From an uncultured Eubacteriales bacterium (GTDB lineage Bacteria; Bacillota; Clostridia; Oscillospirales; Acutalibacteraceae), in assembly GCA_934630515.1 (NCBI GenBank), contig CAKTVV010000020.1, forward strand, positions 1-58,850: a stretch of 58,850 nt of DNA, read 5' to 3'. This document shows, piece by piece, positions 48,201 through 56,146 of the stretch. Below the pieces are notes generated by a model that saw only the letters and a program-made list of their open reading frames with translations, did no database searches and was not told where the DNA came from. The position numbers were made by a program, and so were the translations under genes. Numbering within the stretch: the first letter of the stretch is position 1; every line of letters begins with the position of its first letter.

Positions 48201-50543
48201 TCACTCCTTTCCGGTCTCCAACACGGCGGTCTCTCCCGCCGCCAGCGTCAGGGTGCGGCAGCCGCCCCCAAAGGGCAGCTCCACCGTCACCGTCACCGGG
48301 CGCTGCGCCGTCAGCACCGCCCGCCAGGTCTGCGCAGCCGTATTCCAGCGCAGGTCGATGCGCCCGCCATAAAACCGGGCGCCGGTGAACGAGCCCTGCG
48401 CCAGCCGCTCCGGCAGAGCAGGCAGCAGGCAGATACGCTCCGGCATAACCGTCAGCAGCATCTCCTGCAGGGCGCTGACGCTGCCCATGAGGGCATCCAG
48501 CTGCACCGGTGCAAAGGTCTCATCCCCCATCCGGTCGGTGGTGATCCCCATGCCCCGATAATCGTTGTGCAGGGTGAAGAAATTGGGCAGCAGGCACACC
48601 TTCGCCATGCCGTCCAGGCAGGTCATCGCCGCCTCGCCGCTGCCCAGACGGGCATAGATATTCGCCGTGTGCGCCATAGACCAGCCGGTGAAAAAGCCCA
48701 TCTGACGCAGCTGCGCCGCCTTGCGGAATGCCGGCAGCAGCTCCTCCCGCCGCCCTGCGCCGATCTCCTCGCCGGGGAAGGCGGGGTATACCTGCGACAG
48801 ATGCCGGTGGGCATAATAATCGTGTACCGCAGGGTCCACCCACTCGGCAATGGCGCCATCCTCATTGATCCGGTAATCCGGGATCGCCGCCAGCATGGCT
48901 TTCCACCTTTCCACCCGGTCTGCCGGCAGCGGATGGGTCTCGTGCAGCTCCAGCAAATGGGAGAGCAGCTCCTTGAGGATCGCCAGCTCGATGGTGGCGT
49001 TTTTCGTCACCGGCATCGGATGCCCGGTGACGGTGGGATGGGGCGTGTCCTGAAATTCCCGGGGGCTGTTCTCCGGGCTGACGGAGGGATACAGCACCAG
49101 CTGCCCCTCCCCGTCATAAGTGGCGTAATCCTCATAGAACGCCGCCGTCTCCAGCATAAAGGGCAGGATCTCCCGCCGCAGGGTCTCCTCATCCCCGGTC
49201 ATCCGATAGTATTCATAAAAATGCCGGGACAGCCACCCGGCGGTGCCGCAAAAATGCAGGATCACCGGCACACAGGGCGTGGGAGCGCCGATGCCGGGGG
49301 AGGTATAGGTGCTGACGAAAATTCCCCGACAGCCGAACACCCGCTGCGCCGCCTGCCGGAAGGTATCCATCATCCCGCAATAGTAGCGGATAAGCGGGCG
49401 CACCAGCGCCGACAAGCCGCCCACGGCAGCGTGCCAGTGGAGGATCTCCACATTCTCGTTCCCCACATGCTGGGTCCAGGGCTGATCATACCCCGCCGCC
49501 CACAGCCCGTAAAGAGGAAAGGGCAGACCCGTCTCGTGAACGCCGCTGATAAACAGATAGCGCCCGAACCGCCACAGCTTTTCCGCCAATTCCAGCGAGC
49601 AGCGATTTCGGCGGGCATCCTGCAGCAGCCACTCATTGGAATGGCAGGCACGCCCGGCATAGAGACGCAGCTGCGCCCCGCCGTACAATCGACGGTGCAG
49701 CCGGATATGCTCCCGCCGCAGCCGGTCATAATCGGCGGGCAGCGCCCCCAGCGCCGTCACCGCCCGTTTCAGCGCCTGCTCCCGGCTGGGCTCCCCGGAA
49801 AAGACCCGGGCAAGCAGCAGCGTGTCGGTGGCGCCGGTCACGGCGATCCCCTCCGGGGATACGGCGGCAGAGCCGTCCGTCACCGCCCGGCAGCACACGC
49901 CGAACCAAGTGCCGTCCTGCCCCTGCACAGAATAGCAGCACACATCCTCCCGCTGCTCCCGGACAAGGGTCGCCTCATCCTGCCGGCGGGTCTGCTGCTC
50001 CTTTTCGCCCTCATGGCTGACGTAAAAGCCCGGCTCCAGCGACAGCGCCGCCGGCTGAGGGCTCTCCATCCGGCACACCACCACATCCCGCCGCCGGGAC
50101 ACAAAGGTGCGCCGGCGATAGGGCTTGCCGTCCAGCGTATAGGTCAGCTCCGCCTCGCCGGTATCCATCTGCAGCGCCCGCCGGTACCCGGAATACAGCC
50201 CCGGGCAATCGAAGCGCAGCTGTATCTCTGCCACCGACCGCATAGTGGCGGCGGTGGTATCATAGCCCGCCTGCGCCATGGCATCGCACAGCACCCCGCA
50301 GGCGTCCTCATACCGCCCGTCTGCTGCCAGCTGCCGCATTTCCGCCAGCTTGCCGCTGACATCCGGGATCTCTCCCTGCTGTCCGTTATGCCACAGATCG
50401 TAGCGGTTGAGGATCCAGCTGTCCGCCGCCACGCCGCCATATTGCAGCACGCCGGTCAGCCCATTCCCCAACGGGGTGGCGTCCCGCCACCGCTGCCCCA
50501 GCCCCGAGGCGGGGGTCTCCTGCCAGATGGTATCCCGCTCCAT
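48201..50543 (-). CDS. GH95 alpha-L-fucosidase/galactosidase-like enzyme
   Basis: A 780-residue glycoside hydrolase family 95 protein, cytoplasmic by its lack of a signal peptide. GH95 enzymes split alpha-1,2-L-fucose (or related alpha-L-galactose) by inversion. It starts with the family's N-terminal sandwich (WRDATPLGNGLTGVLQYGG). The (alpha/alpha)6 part carries YPSVSPENSP, NATIELAILKELL and RINEDGAIAEWVDP, where the catalytic Asn/Asp/Glu residues of the family lie. A small C-terminal beta domain ends it. ATG at 50543 has GGGGGA seven bases upstream. It sits within an RNA/protein methyltransferase operon. Sugar specificity is inferred from the family. Confidence 0.87.
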   Translation of the reverse strand: MERDTIWQETPASGLGQRWRDATPLGNGLTGVLQYGGVAADSWILNRYDLWHNGQQGEIPDVSGKLAEMRQLAADGRYEDACGVLCDAMAQAGYDTTAATMRSVAEIQLRFDCPGLYSGYRRALQMDTGEAELTYTLDGKPYRRRTFVSRRRDVVVCRMESPQPAALSLEPGFYVSHEGEKEQQTRRQDEATLVREQREDVCCYSVQGQDGTWFGVCCRAVTDGSAAVSPEGIAVTGATDTLLLARVFSGEPSREQALKRAVTALGALPADYDRLRREHIRLHRRLYGGAQLRLYAGRACHSNEWLLQDARRNRCSLELAEKLWRFGRYLFISGVHETGLPFPLYGLWAAGYDQPWTQHVGNENVEILHWHAAVGGLSALVRPLIRYYCGMMDTFRQAAQRVFGCRGIFVSTYTSPGIGAPTPCVPVILHFCGTAGWLSRHFYEYYRMTGDEETLRREILPFMLETAAFYEDYATYDGEGQLVLYPSVSPENSPREFQDTPHPTVTGHPMPVTKNATIELAILKELLSHLLELHETHPLPADRVERWKAMLAAIPDYRINEDGAIAEWVDPAVHDYYAHRHLSQVYPAFPGEEIGAGRREELLPAFRKAAQLRQMGFFTGWSMAHTANIYARLGSGEAAMTCLDGMAKVCLLPNFFTLHNDYRGMGITTDRMGDETFAPVQLDALMGSVSALQEMLLTVMPERICLLPALPERLAQGSFTGARFYGGRIDLRWNTAAQTWRAVLTAQRPVTVTVELPFGGGCRTLTLAAGETAVLETGKE

Positions 50544-50569
50544 CGGTATGTCCCCCTGTTGTCTGTGAT

Positions 50570-51490
50570 TTATCGGCGGCAGACGAGACACAGCCAGCCG
50601 CCATGCTCATGCCGCTCGGTCACGGTAAAGCCGCAGTCGGCCAGCGCCGTCTGCACATCCCCCTCCCGGGTGTCGATGATGCCGGAGACAATGTATACGC
50701 CGCCCTCCGTCAGCAGGGCGGGAACAGCGGGGGACAAAGCGATGATGGCATCTGCCACGATGTTGGCGGCGATCACCGGATAGGTGCCGGTCACATCCCG
50801 GGTCAGATCCCCCTGCAACACGGTATACCGGGGCGGGGTCAATCCGTTCAGCTCGCCGTTCTCCCGGGCGGTCTTAACCGCCAGCGCATCGATGTCCACG
50901 CCCAAGGCGCTGCCCGCTCCCAGCAGGCAGGCGGCAATACTCAGGATCCCGCTGCCGCAGCCCACATCCAGAAAGGCGTCGCCGGGCTGAATGTGCCGCT
51001 CCAGCGTTTCCAGCACCAGCCGGGTGGTGTCATGCCCGCCGGTGCCGAACGCCATGCCGGGGTCAATGGACAGCACCGCCCGATGATCCGGGTTGTCCGC
51101 CGTTTCCCAAGAGGGGCAGATCAGCAGCCGCTCCCCCACCGGCAGGGGCTTAAAGTATTTCTTCCAGTTGTTCGCCCAGTCCTCCTCCCGCACGGCGTTG
51201 GCCTCCACCTCGCTTTGGATGCCCGCCGCCGCCAGCCGCTCCCGCAGGAACGCCACCGCCTCCGGGGGGTTATCCTCCGGATCGATATACAGGTGGATGA
51301 TGCTGTGGCTGCGATCCCGGGACAGCAGCTCCTCGTCGATGAGATCGATGTGGGCAATCTCCCGGGCGCCCTCCTCCAGATCGCTGTAATCCTCGATATA
51401 CAGCCCGTAAGGCACCGCCATATTGGCGATGGCGGCGGCCTCATCGGTGCGGTCGGTCGCTACCCGGATACATACCTCGGTCCAGTCCAT
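50570..51490 (-). CDS. prmA: Ribosomal protein L11 methyltransferase
   Basis: A 306-residue SAM-dependent methyltransferase that trimethylates ribosomal protein L11. It has the N-terminal L11-binding domain (WTEVCIRVATDRTDEAAAIA), the linker with EEDWANNWKKYFKPLPVG, and the class I domain. Motif I is LDVGCGSGILSIAA (about 173-186), preceded by DPGMAFGTGGHDTT, the family signature. The NIVADAI motif follows. AAGGAG precedes the ATG, 14 bases after the thuA-like stop. It is followed by GH95 after 26 bases. Confidence 0.96.
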   Translation of the reverse strand: MDWTEVCIRVATDRTDEAAAIANMAVPYGLYIEDYSDLEEGAREIAHIDLIDEELLSRDRSHSIIHLYIDPEDNPPEAVAFLRERLAAAGIQSEVEANAVREEDWANNWKKYFKPLPVGERLLICPSWETADNPDHRAVLSIDPGMAFGTGGHDTTRLVLETLERHIQPGDAFLDVGCGSGILSIAACLLGAGSALGVDIDALAVKTARENGELNGLTPPRYTVLQGDLTRDVTGTYPVIAANIVADAIIALSPAVPALLTEGGVYIVSGIIDTREGDVQTALADCGFTVTERHEHGGWLCLVCRR

Positions 51491-51504
51491 AGGTCGGCTC
51501 CTTA

Positions 51505-52230
51505 TCAGTCAAAATTGCAATGGGGCTTTTCCACATGGGGGCAAACCAGCTCATCACTGCGGTTCACCGGCACCGCCCAGCGCACCGCATTCTTGATGAC
51601 CGTCTGCACGTTCTTATTGTAGAAGGTGGGAAAGCTCTCGTGACCGGGCTGGAAGTAGAAGACCTTGCCTCTGCCCCGCTGCCAGCAGCAGCCGGAGCGG
51701 AACACCTCGCCGCCGCTGTACCAGCCCACGAACACCAGCTCATCCGGCTGGGGTACGTCAAACACCTCGCCGTAGGTCTCCTCATGCTCCAGATTGAAAT
51801 AGGGGCCGACGCCCTGCGCAATGGGATGCGCCGGGTTCACCACCCAGATGCGCTCCATATCGCCGTCCTCCCGCCAGGTGAGGTTGCAGGGCGTACCCAT
51901 GAGCAGCTTAAAGGGCTTGCTGTGATGCCCGGAATGGAGCACGATCAGCCCCATGCCCTTCAGCACCGCCTGCTGCACCCGGACAGCCACCTCGTCCGGC
52001 ACCTTGCTGTGCGCCATATGTCCCCACCACAGCAGCACGTCGGTGTCGTTCAGCACCTCCTCCGTCAGCCCGCACTCCGGATCCTCCAGCGTGGCGGTGC
52101 GGACGGTGAGATCCGTCTCCTGCCCCAGAAAAGCAGCGATGGCGCCGTGGATGCCCTCCGGATAAATGGCAGCGATCGCCGGCTCCTGCCGCTCATGCTC
52201 ATACTCGTTCCAAACTGTGACTCGAATCAT
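51505..52230 (-). CDS. ThuA-family protein
   Basis: A 241-residue ThuA-like protein with a class I glutamine amidotransferase-like fold. Family marks are DVLLWWGHMAHSKV, the LIVLHSGHHSKPFKLLMG segment, NPAHPIAQGV, and FYFQPGHESFP. Rhizobial ThuA takes part in trehalose/maltitol oxidation; in gut Firmicutes this protein is found near sugar catabolism genes and its reaction is unknown. The ATG at 52230 has a perfect AGGAGG eight bases upstream and was chosen over an upstream frame extension. It leads the operon with prmA, GH95 and rsmE. Confidence 0.88.
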   Translation of the reverse strand: MIRVTVWNEYEHERQEPAIAAIYPEGIHGAIAAFLGQETDLTVRTATLEDPECGLTEEVLNDTDVLLWWGHMAHSKVPDEVAVRVQQAVLKGMGLIVLHSGHHSKPFKLLMGTPCNLTWREDGDMERIWVVNPAHPIAQGVGPYFNLEHEETYGEVFDVPQPDELVFVGWYSGGEVFRSGCCWQRGRGKVFYFQPGHESFPTFYNKNVQTVIKNAVRWAVPVNRSDELVCPHVEKPHCNFD

Positions 52231-52270
52231 ACCGATTACCTCCTGACCTGCCGGTCCAATATTTGCCACC

Positions 52271-52299
52271 AGTATAGCATACCGGCCGCCCTTTGACAA
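52271..52299 (-). promoter_or_regulatory. Promoter of the thuA-prmA-GH95-rsmE operon
   Basis: Minus strand TTGTCA, 17-base spacer, TATACT with extended TGC, about 40 bases before the thuA-like start. Confidence 0.78.
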
Positions 52300-52319
52300 T
52301 CACATATTTTACTTTTTGC

Positions 52320-52348
52320 TTGTCATTTCTTTATATATCTGGTAAAAT
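52320..52348 (+). promoter_or_regulatory. Promoter of lepA
   Basis: TTGTCA, 17-base spacer, TAAAAT with an extended TGG. Transcription should start near 52355. Confidence 0.75.
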
Positions 52349-52378
52349 ACAAGCAATATGGAACATGGGGGTAATCTC

Positions 52379-54187
52379 TTGGCGGACAGAAAAGACCACA
52401 TTCGCAATTTTTGCATCATCGCCCACATCGACCACGGTAAATCCACGCTGGCGGACCGCCTGCTGGAAAAGACCCACACCGTGGCGCTGCGGGATATGGA
52501 GGATCAGCTCTTAGACAGCATGGATCTGGAGCGGGAGCGGGGCATCACCATCAAGGCGCACGCCGTCACCCTCAACTATCGGGCGCAGGACGGGGAGGAT
52601 TATACCTTTAACCTCATCGACACCCCCGGTCATGTGGACTTCAACTATGAGGTGAGCCGGTCGCTAGCGGCGTGCGAGGGGGCGCTGCTGGTGGTGGACG
52701 CCTCCCAAGGAGTGGAGGCGCAGACCCTTGCCAACACCTATCTCGCCTCGGAGCACGGGCTGGACATCATCCCGGTGATCAATAAGATCGATCTGCCCGC
52801 CGCCGACCCGGAACGGGTCAAGCAGGAGATCGAGGACATCATCGGCATCGAAGCCCACGACGCCCCCTGCATCTCCGCCAAGGCGGGGCTGAACATCGAT
52901 CAGGTACTGGAGGCGATCGTACGGCTGCCCGCCCCCGCCGGGGACGAGACCGCCCCGCTGAAGGCGCTGATCTTCGACAGCTATTACGACAGCTACCGGG
53001 GGGTCATCGTGTATTTCCGGGTGATGGACGGCGCCGTGCATACCGGCGACCGTATCCGGATGATGGCGTCGGAAGCGGAATTCGACGTGGTGGAGACCGG
53101 CATCATGCGCCCGGGACGGCTGGAGCCCACCGGGGTGCTGGAGGCAGGACAGGTGGGCTATCTGGCGGCATCCATCAAAACGGTGGGCGACGCCCGGGTA
53201 GGCGATACCATCACGCTGGCATCCCGCCCCGCCGCCGAGCCGCTGCCCGGCTACCGCCGGGTGAACCCCATGGTGTTCTGCGGCGTATTCCCGGCGGACG
53301 GCGCCCACTATCAGGATCTGCGGGAGGCGCTGGAGCGGCTGCAGCTCAACGATGCCTCGCTGACCTTTGAGCCGGAGACATCGGTGGCGCTGGGCTTCGG
53401 GTTCCGCTGCGGCTTTCTGGGTCTGCTGCATATGGAGATCATTCAGGAGCGGCTGGAGCGGGAATACAATCTCGACCTGATCACCACCGCTCCCAGCGTC
53501 AGCTACCGGGTGACCCTCACCGACGGCACGGTGGTGATGGTGGATAATCCCACCAACTACCCCGATCCGGCGACCATCGCCATGGCGGAGGAGCCCATCG
53601 CCGAGGCACATATTTTCGCCCCCAACGACTATGTGGGCAACATCATGGAGCTGTGCCAGCAGCGCCGGGGCGTGTTCAAGGATATGAAGTATCTGGACCC
53701 CACCCGGGTGGACATCCACTATGAGCTGCCCCTCAACGAGATCATCTACGACTTCTTCGATGCGCTGAAATCCCGCACCAAGGGCTACGCCAGCTTCGAC
53801 TATGAGCTAAAGGGCTATGTGAAGTCCGATCTGGTGAAGCTGGACATTCTGCTTAACGGCGAGCCGGTAGATGCCCTCTCCTTCATCCTTTTTTCCGGCA
53901 ACGCCTACGCCCGTGCCCGGAAGATGTGCGAAAAGCTCCGGGACAACATCCCCCGTCAGCTCTTTGAGGTGCCGGTGCAGGCCGCCATCGGCGGCAAGGT
54001 CATCGCCCGGGAGACGGTGCGGGCCATGCGCAAGGATGTGTTGGCGAAATGCTACGGCGGCGACATCACCCGAAAGAAAAAGCTGCTGGAAAAGCAGAAA
54101 GAGGGCAAAAAGCGGATGCGGCAGCTGGGCAGCGTAGAGGTGCCTCAGGAGGCATTCATGGCGGTGCTCAAGCTGGACGACGAATAA
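52379..54187 (+). CDS. lepA: Elongation factor 4 (LepA)
   Basis: A 602-residue ribosome-bound GTPase that affects elongation and 30S biogenesis. G1 (AHIDHGKSTLADRLL), G3 (DTPGHVDFNYEVSRSLAACEG) and G4 (NKIDLP) are intact, as is the LepA-specific C-terminal domain (KRMRQLGSVEVPQEAF). An ATG at 52358 lies only a few bases after the expected transcription start and has no ribosome site. TTG at 52379 has GGGGG seven bases upstream and begins where homologues do (ADRKDHIRNF), so I use TTG. It is divergent from the thuA operon. Confidence 0.95.
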   Translation: MADRKDHIRNFCIIAHIDHGKSTLADRLLEKTHTVALRDMEDQLLDSMDLERERGITIKAHAVTLNYRAQDGEDYTFNLIDTPGHVDFNYEVSRSLAACEGALLVVDASQGVEAQTLANTYLASEHGLDIIPVINKIDLPAADPERVKQEIEDIIGIEAHDAPCISAKAGLNIDQVLEAIVRLPAPAGDETAPLKALIFDSYYDSYRGVIVYFRVMDGAVHTGDRIRMMASEAEFDVVETGIMRPGRLEPTGVLEAGQVGYLAASIKTVGDARVGDTITLASRPAAEPLPGYRRVNPMVFCGVFPADGAHYQDLREALERLQLNDASLTFEPETSVALGFGFRCGFLGLLHMEIIQERLEREYNLDLITTAPSVSYRVTLTDGTVVMVDNPTNYPDPATIAMAEEPIAEAHIFAPNDYVGNIMELCQQRRGVFKDMKYLDPTRVDIHYELPLNEIIYDFFDALKSRTKGYASFDYELKGYVKSDLVKLDILLNGEPVDALSFILFSGNAYARARKMCEKLRDNIPRQLFEVPVQAAIGGKVIARETVRAMRKDVLAKCYGGDITRKKKLLEKQKEGKKRMRQLGSVEVPQEAFMAVLKLDDE

Positions 54188-54463
54188 ACGCCCCACCGGG
54201 TGCAATGGCTTTTTCGGCTGCAGTGTGCATGCAGCGGCTTTGTTTCCCTCCGTTGGGGATACGCCGGTATTCTTCGACCGGGCCGCTCTGCCGCTCAGGC
54301 ACGCCGTTTGCCGAGGCTCTTCGACCGGAAGCAGGAAGATCTTTTTGGTTTAGGGGTCGAAGAATGGGGCAATGCGATCAAATCAAAGCAAACAAGACGG
54401 GAAACCATGCCGTTTCAGGAGCGGCTGTACCCCGCTTGCTTTGCGTAAAGGAGGAGTTTGGAT
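54188..54463. other. Intergenic region with repeated TCTTCGACC elements
   Basis: The 276 bases between lepA and the deacetylase gene hold ATTCTTCGACC at 54269-54279, its inverted copy GGTCGAAGAAT at 54355-54365, and a direct copy TCTTCGACCGG at 54318-54328. No terminator or clear promoter was recognised, and no gene is visible. Confidence 0.5.
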
Positions 54464-55174
54464 ATGGCACAGTTCAAAAAAGCAATTACCTTTAGTTACG
54501 ACGACGGCACGACTCAGGACCGGCGGCTCATTTCCATTCTGGACAAATACGGATTGAAGTGTACCTTTAACCTCAATTCCGGACTGTTGGGTGCTGAAGG
54601 CGGTCTTGTCCGGGAAGGGGTCACAGTAGCACACGTCAAGTGGCATCCGGAGGAGGTTGCGAAGATATATAAAAACCACGAGATCGCTGCTCACACCGTC
54701 CATCACCCGGCGTTGATCCGGCTGTCGGATGAGGAGGTCATCCGGGAAGTGGAGGATGACCGGCTGGCACTGTCGGAACTGGCAGGCTATGAGGTGGTGG
54801 GGATGGCGTATCCCTGTTCCTCCGAAGCGGCGGATAAGCGGGTGCAGCGGCTGGTACGGGAACACACCGGCATCCGCTATGTACGCAACACCACCGACAC
54901 AGATTCCTTTGCGCCCCAAACTGACCTTATCAACTTCTGCCCCACCATCCACCATCATAACCGGTGGAAGGACCTGTTCCGGCTGGCAGACGAGTTTCTG
55001 GCGATGGATGAAACGACGCTGGAAGAGCCCCAAGTATTTTATATCTGGGGTCACTCGTTTGAATTTGACATTTATGACGATTGGGATGTGTTTGAACTGT
55101 TCTGCAAGCATATCGCCCGCCGGGAGGACGTGTTTTACGGCACCAACCGGCAGGTGCTGCTGGGAATGGACTGA
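54464..55174 (+). CDS. Polysaccharide deacetylase-like (CE4) protein
   Basis: A 236-residue cytoplasmic protein with a NodB/CE4 fold. Motif 1 gives D13 and D14 (TFSYDDGT); motif 2 gives the metal ligands H77 and H81 (HEIAAHTVHH). Later motifs are YVRNTTDTDSF and the terminal WGHSFEFD. CE4 enzymes remove acetyl groups from amino sugars; the absence of a signal peptide suggests an internal oligosaccharide substrate. TTG 54458 is possible, but ATG 54464 lies nine bases after GGAGG. Base composition of the 5' half looks lower in GC than its neighbours. The GH29-like gene follows by 15 bases. Confidence 0.85.
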   Translation: MAQFKKAITFSYDDGTTQDRRLISILDKYGLKCTFNLNSGLLGAEGGLVREGVTVAHVKWHPEEVAKIYKNHEIAAHTVHHPALIRLSDEEVIREVEDDRLALSELAGYEVVGMAYPCSSEAADKRVQRLVREHTGIRYVRNTTDTDSFAPQTDLINFCPTIHHHNRWKDLFRLADEFLAMDETTLEEPQVFYIWGHSFEFDIYDDWDVFELFCKHIARREDVFYGTNRQVLLGMD

Positions 55175-55189
55175 AAAGGGGGGCTGTGC

Positions 55190-56116
55190 ATGGCACATCC
55201 GGCGGATCGATTGCTGGAACGGCGGTTCGGCATCTTTAATCACTTTCTGTACGGCGATCCGGGCGAGGGCGGAGAAACCGATCTGGTGGACTATGACTGG
55301 GACGCCCGGGTGGCGGCGCTGGACGTGGACTATATTGCCCGACAGCTCCACCAAATGGGAGCGGGTTACTACTGCATCACGCTCCTGCAGGGCAAAAAAT
55401 ACACCATCGCCCCCAACGCCGCCTTTGACCGCATCGCCGGCACCCGCCCCGGAGAGGCGTGCGCCCGGCGGGATCTGGTGGCGGACTTATACGAGGCGCT
55501 GCGCCCCTACGACATCGACCTGCTGCTGTATTATACCGGCGACGGTCCCTATCAGGACCTGGTAATCGGTCCCCGGTTCGGGTTTGTACCGCCCCGGAAG
55601 AATGTCAGCGACGCCTTTGTGGCAAAATGGGCGGCGGTGCTGGAGGAATATGCCCTGCGCTACGGCGACCGGGTAAAGGGCTGGTGGGTGGACGGCTGCT
55701 TTGACCATTTCGGCTACAATGACCGGAATCTGCAGCCCTACTACGACGCCATCAAGCGGGGCAATCCCGCCGCCGTCACCGCTTTCAACAACGGCGTGGC
55801 ACCGGACGGGGTCAAAAAATGGTTCCACGCCGAGGAGATCACTGCCGGAGAGTTCAACGAGTTTTCCTATATTCCCCGGAAACGGTTCGTGAACGGGGCG
55901 CAGGTACACATTCTGGCGCCGCTGGGGCTGGCGCCCGACGGCAAGCCATGGAACCGCTGGTGCCGCTCCGGCTGCTCCTATACCCATGAGCAGATGCGGG
56001 ACTATATCCGGGCGGTGAACGCCGTCGGCGGCACCGTCACCGTAGACATCCGCATCGACCGGGACGGCCGCTATGACCCTGCGCAAGTGGCTTGCATGAC
56101 CATGACCGATCTGTAA
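55190..56116 (+). CDS. GH29-like (alpha-L-fucosidase-related) barrel protein
   Basis: A 308-residue protein related to family 29 alpha-L-fucosidases. The N-terminus RRFGIFNHFLYGDP corresponds to the FGMFIHWG start of the family. The metal-free nucleophile position is suggested by D168 in GWWVDGCFDHFG; the acid/base may lie in HAEEITAGEFNEF. It is shorter than typical GH29 enzymes (about 400 or more) and has no C-terminal sandwich or signal peptide. GGGGGG precedes the ATG. It is preceded by a CE4-like gene and followed after 30 bases by a tandem-HTH protein. Its C-terminus is echoed in the remnant at 114-234. Confidence 0.7.
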   Translation: MAHPADRLLERRFGIFNHFLYGDPGEGGETDLVDYDWDARVAALDVDYIARQLHQMGAGYYCITLLQGKKYTIAPNAAFDRIAGTRPGEACARRDLVADLYEALRPYDIDLLLYYTGDGPYQDLVIGPRFGFVPPRKNVSDAFVAKWAAVLEEYALRYGDRVKGWWVDGCFDHFGYNDRNLQPYYDAIKRGNPAAVTAFNNGVAPDGVKKWFHAEEITAGEFNEFSYIPRKRFVNGAQVHILAPLGLAPDGKPWNRWCRSGCSYTHEQMRDYIRAVNAVGGTVTVDIRIDRDGRYDPAQVACMTMTDL

Positions 56117-56146
56117 CCGCCATTATCCTGCTGACGGAGGTACGCT

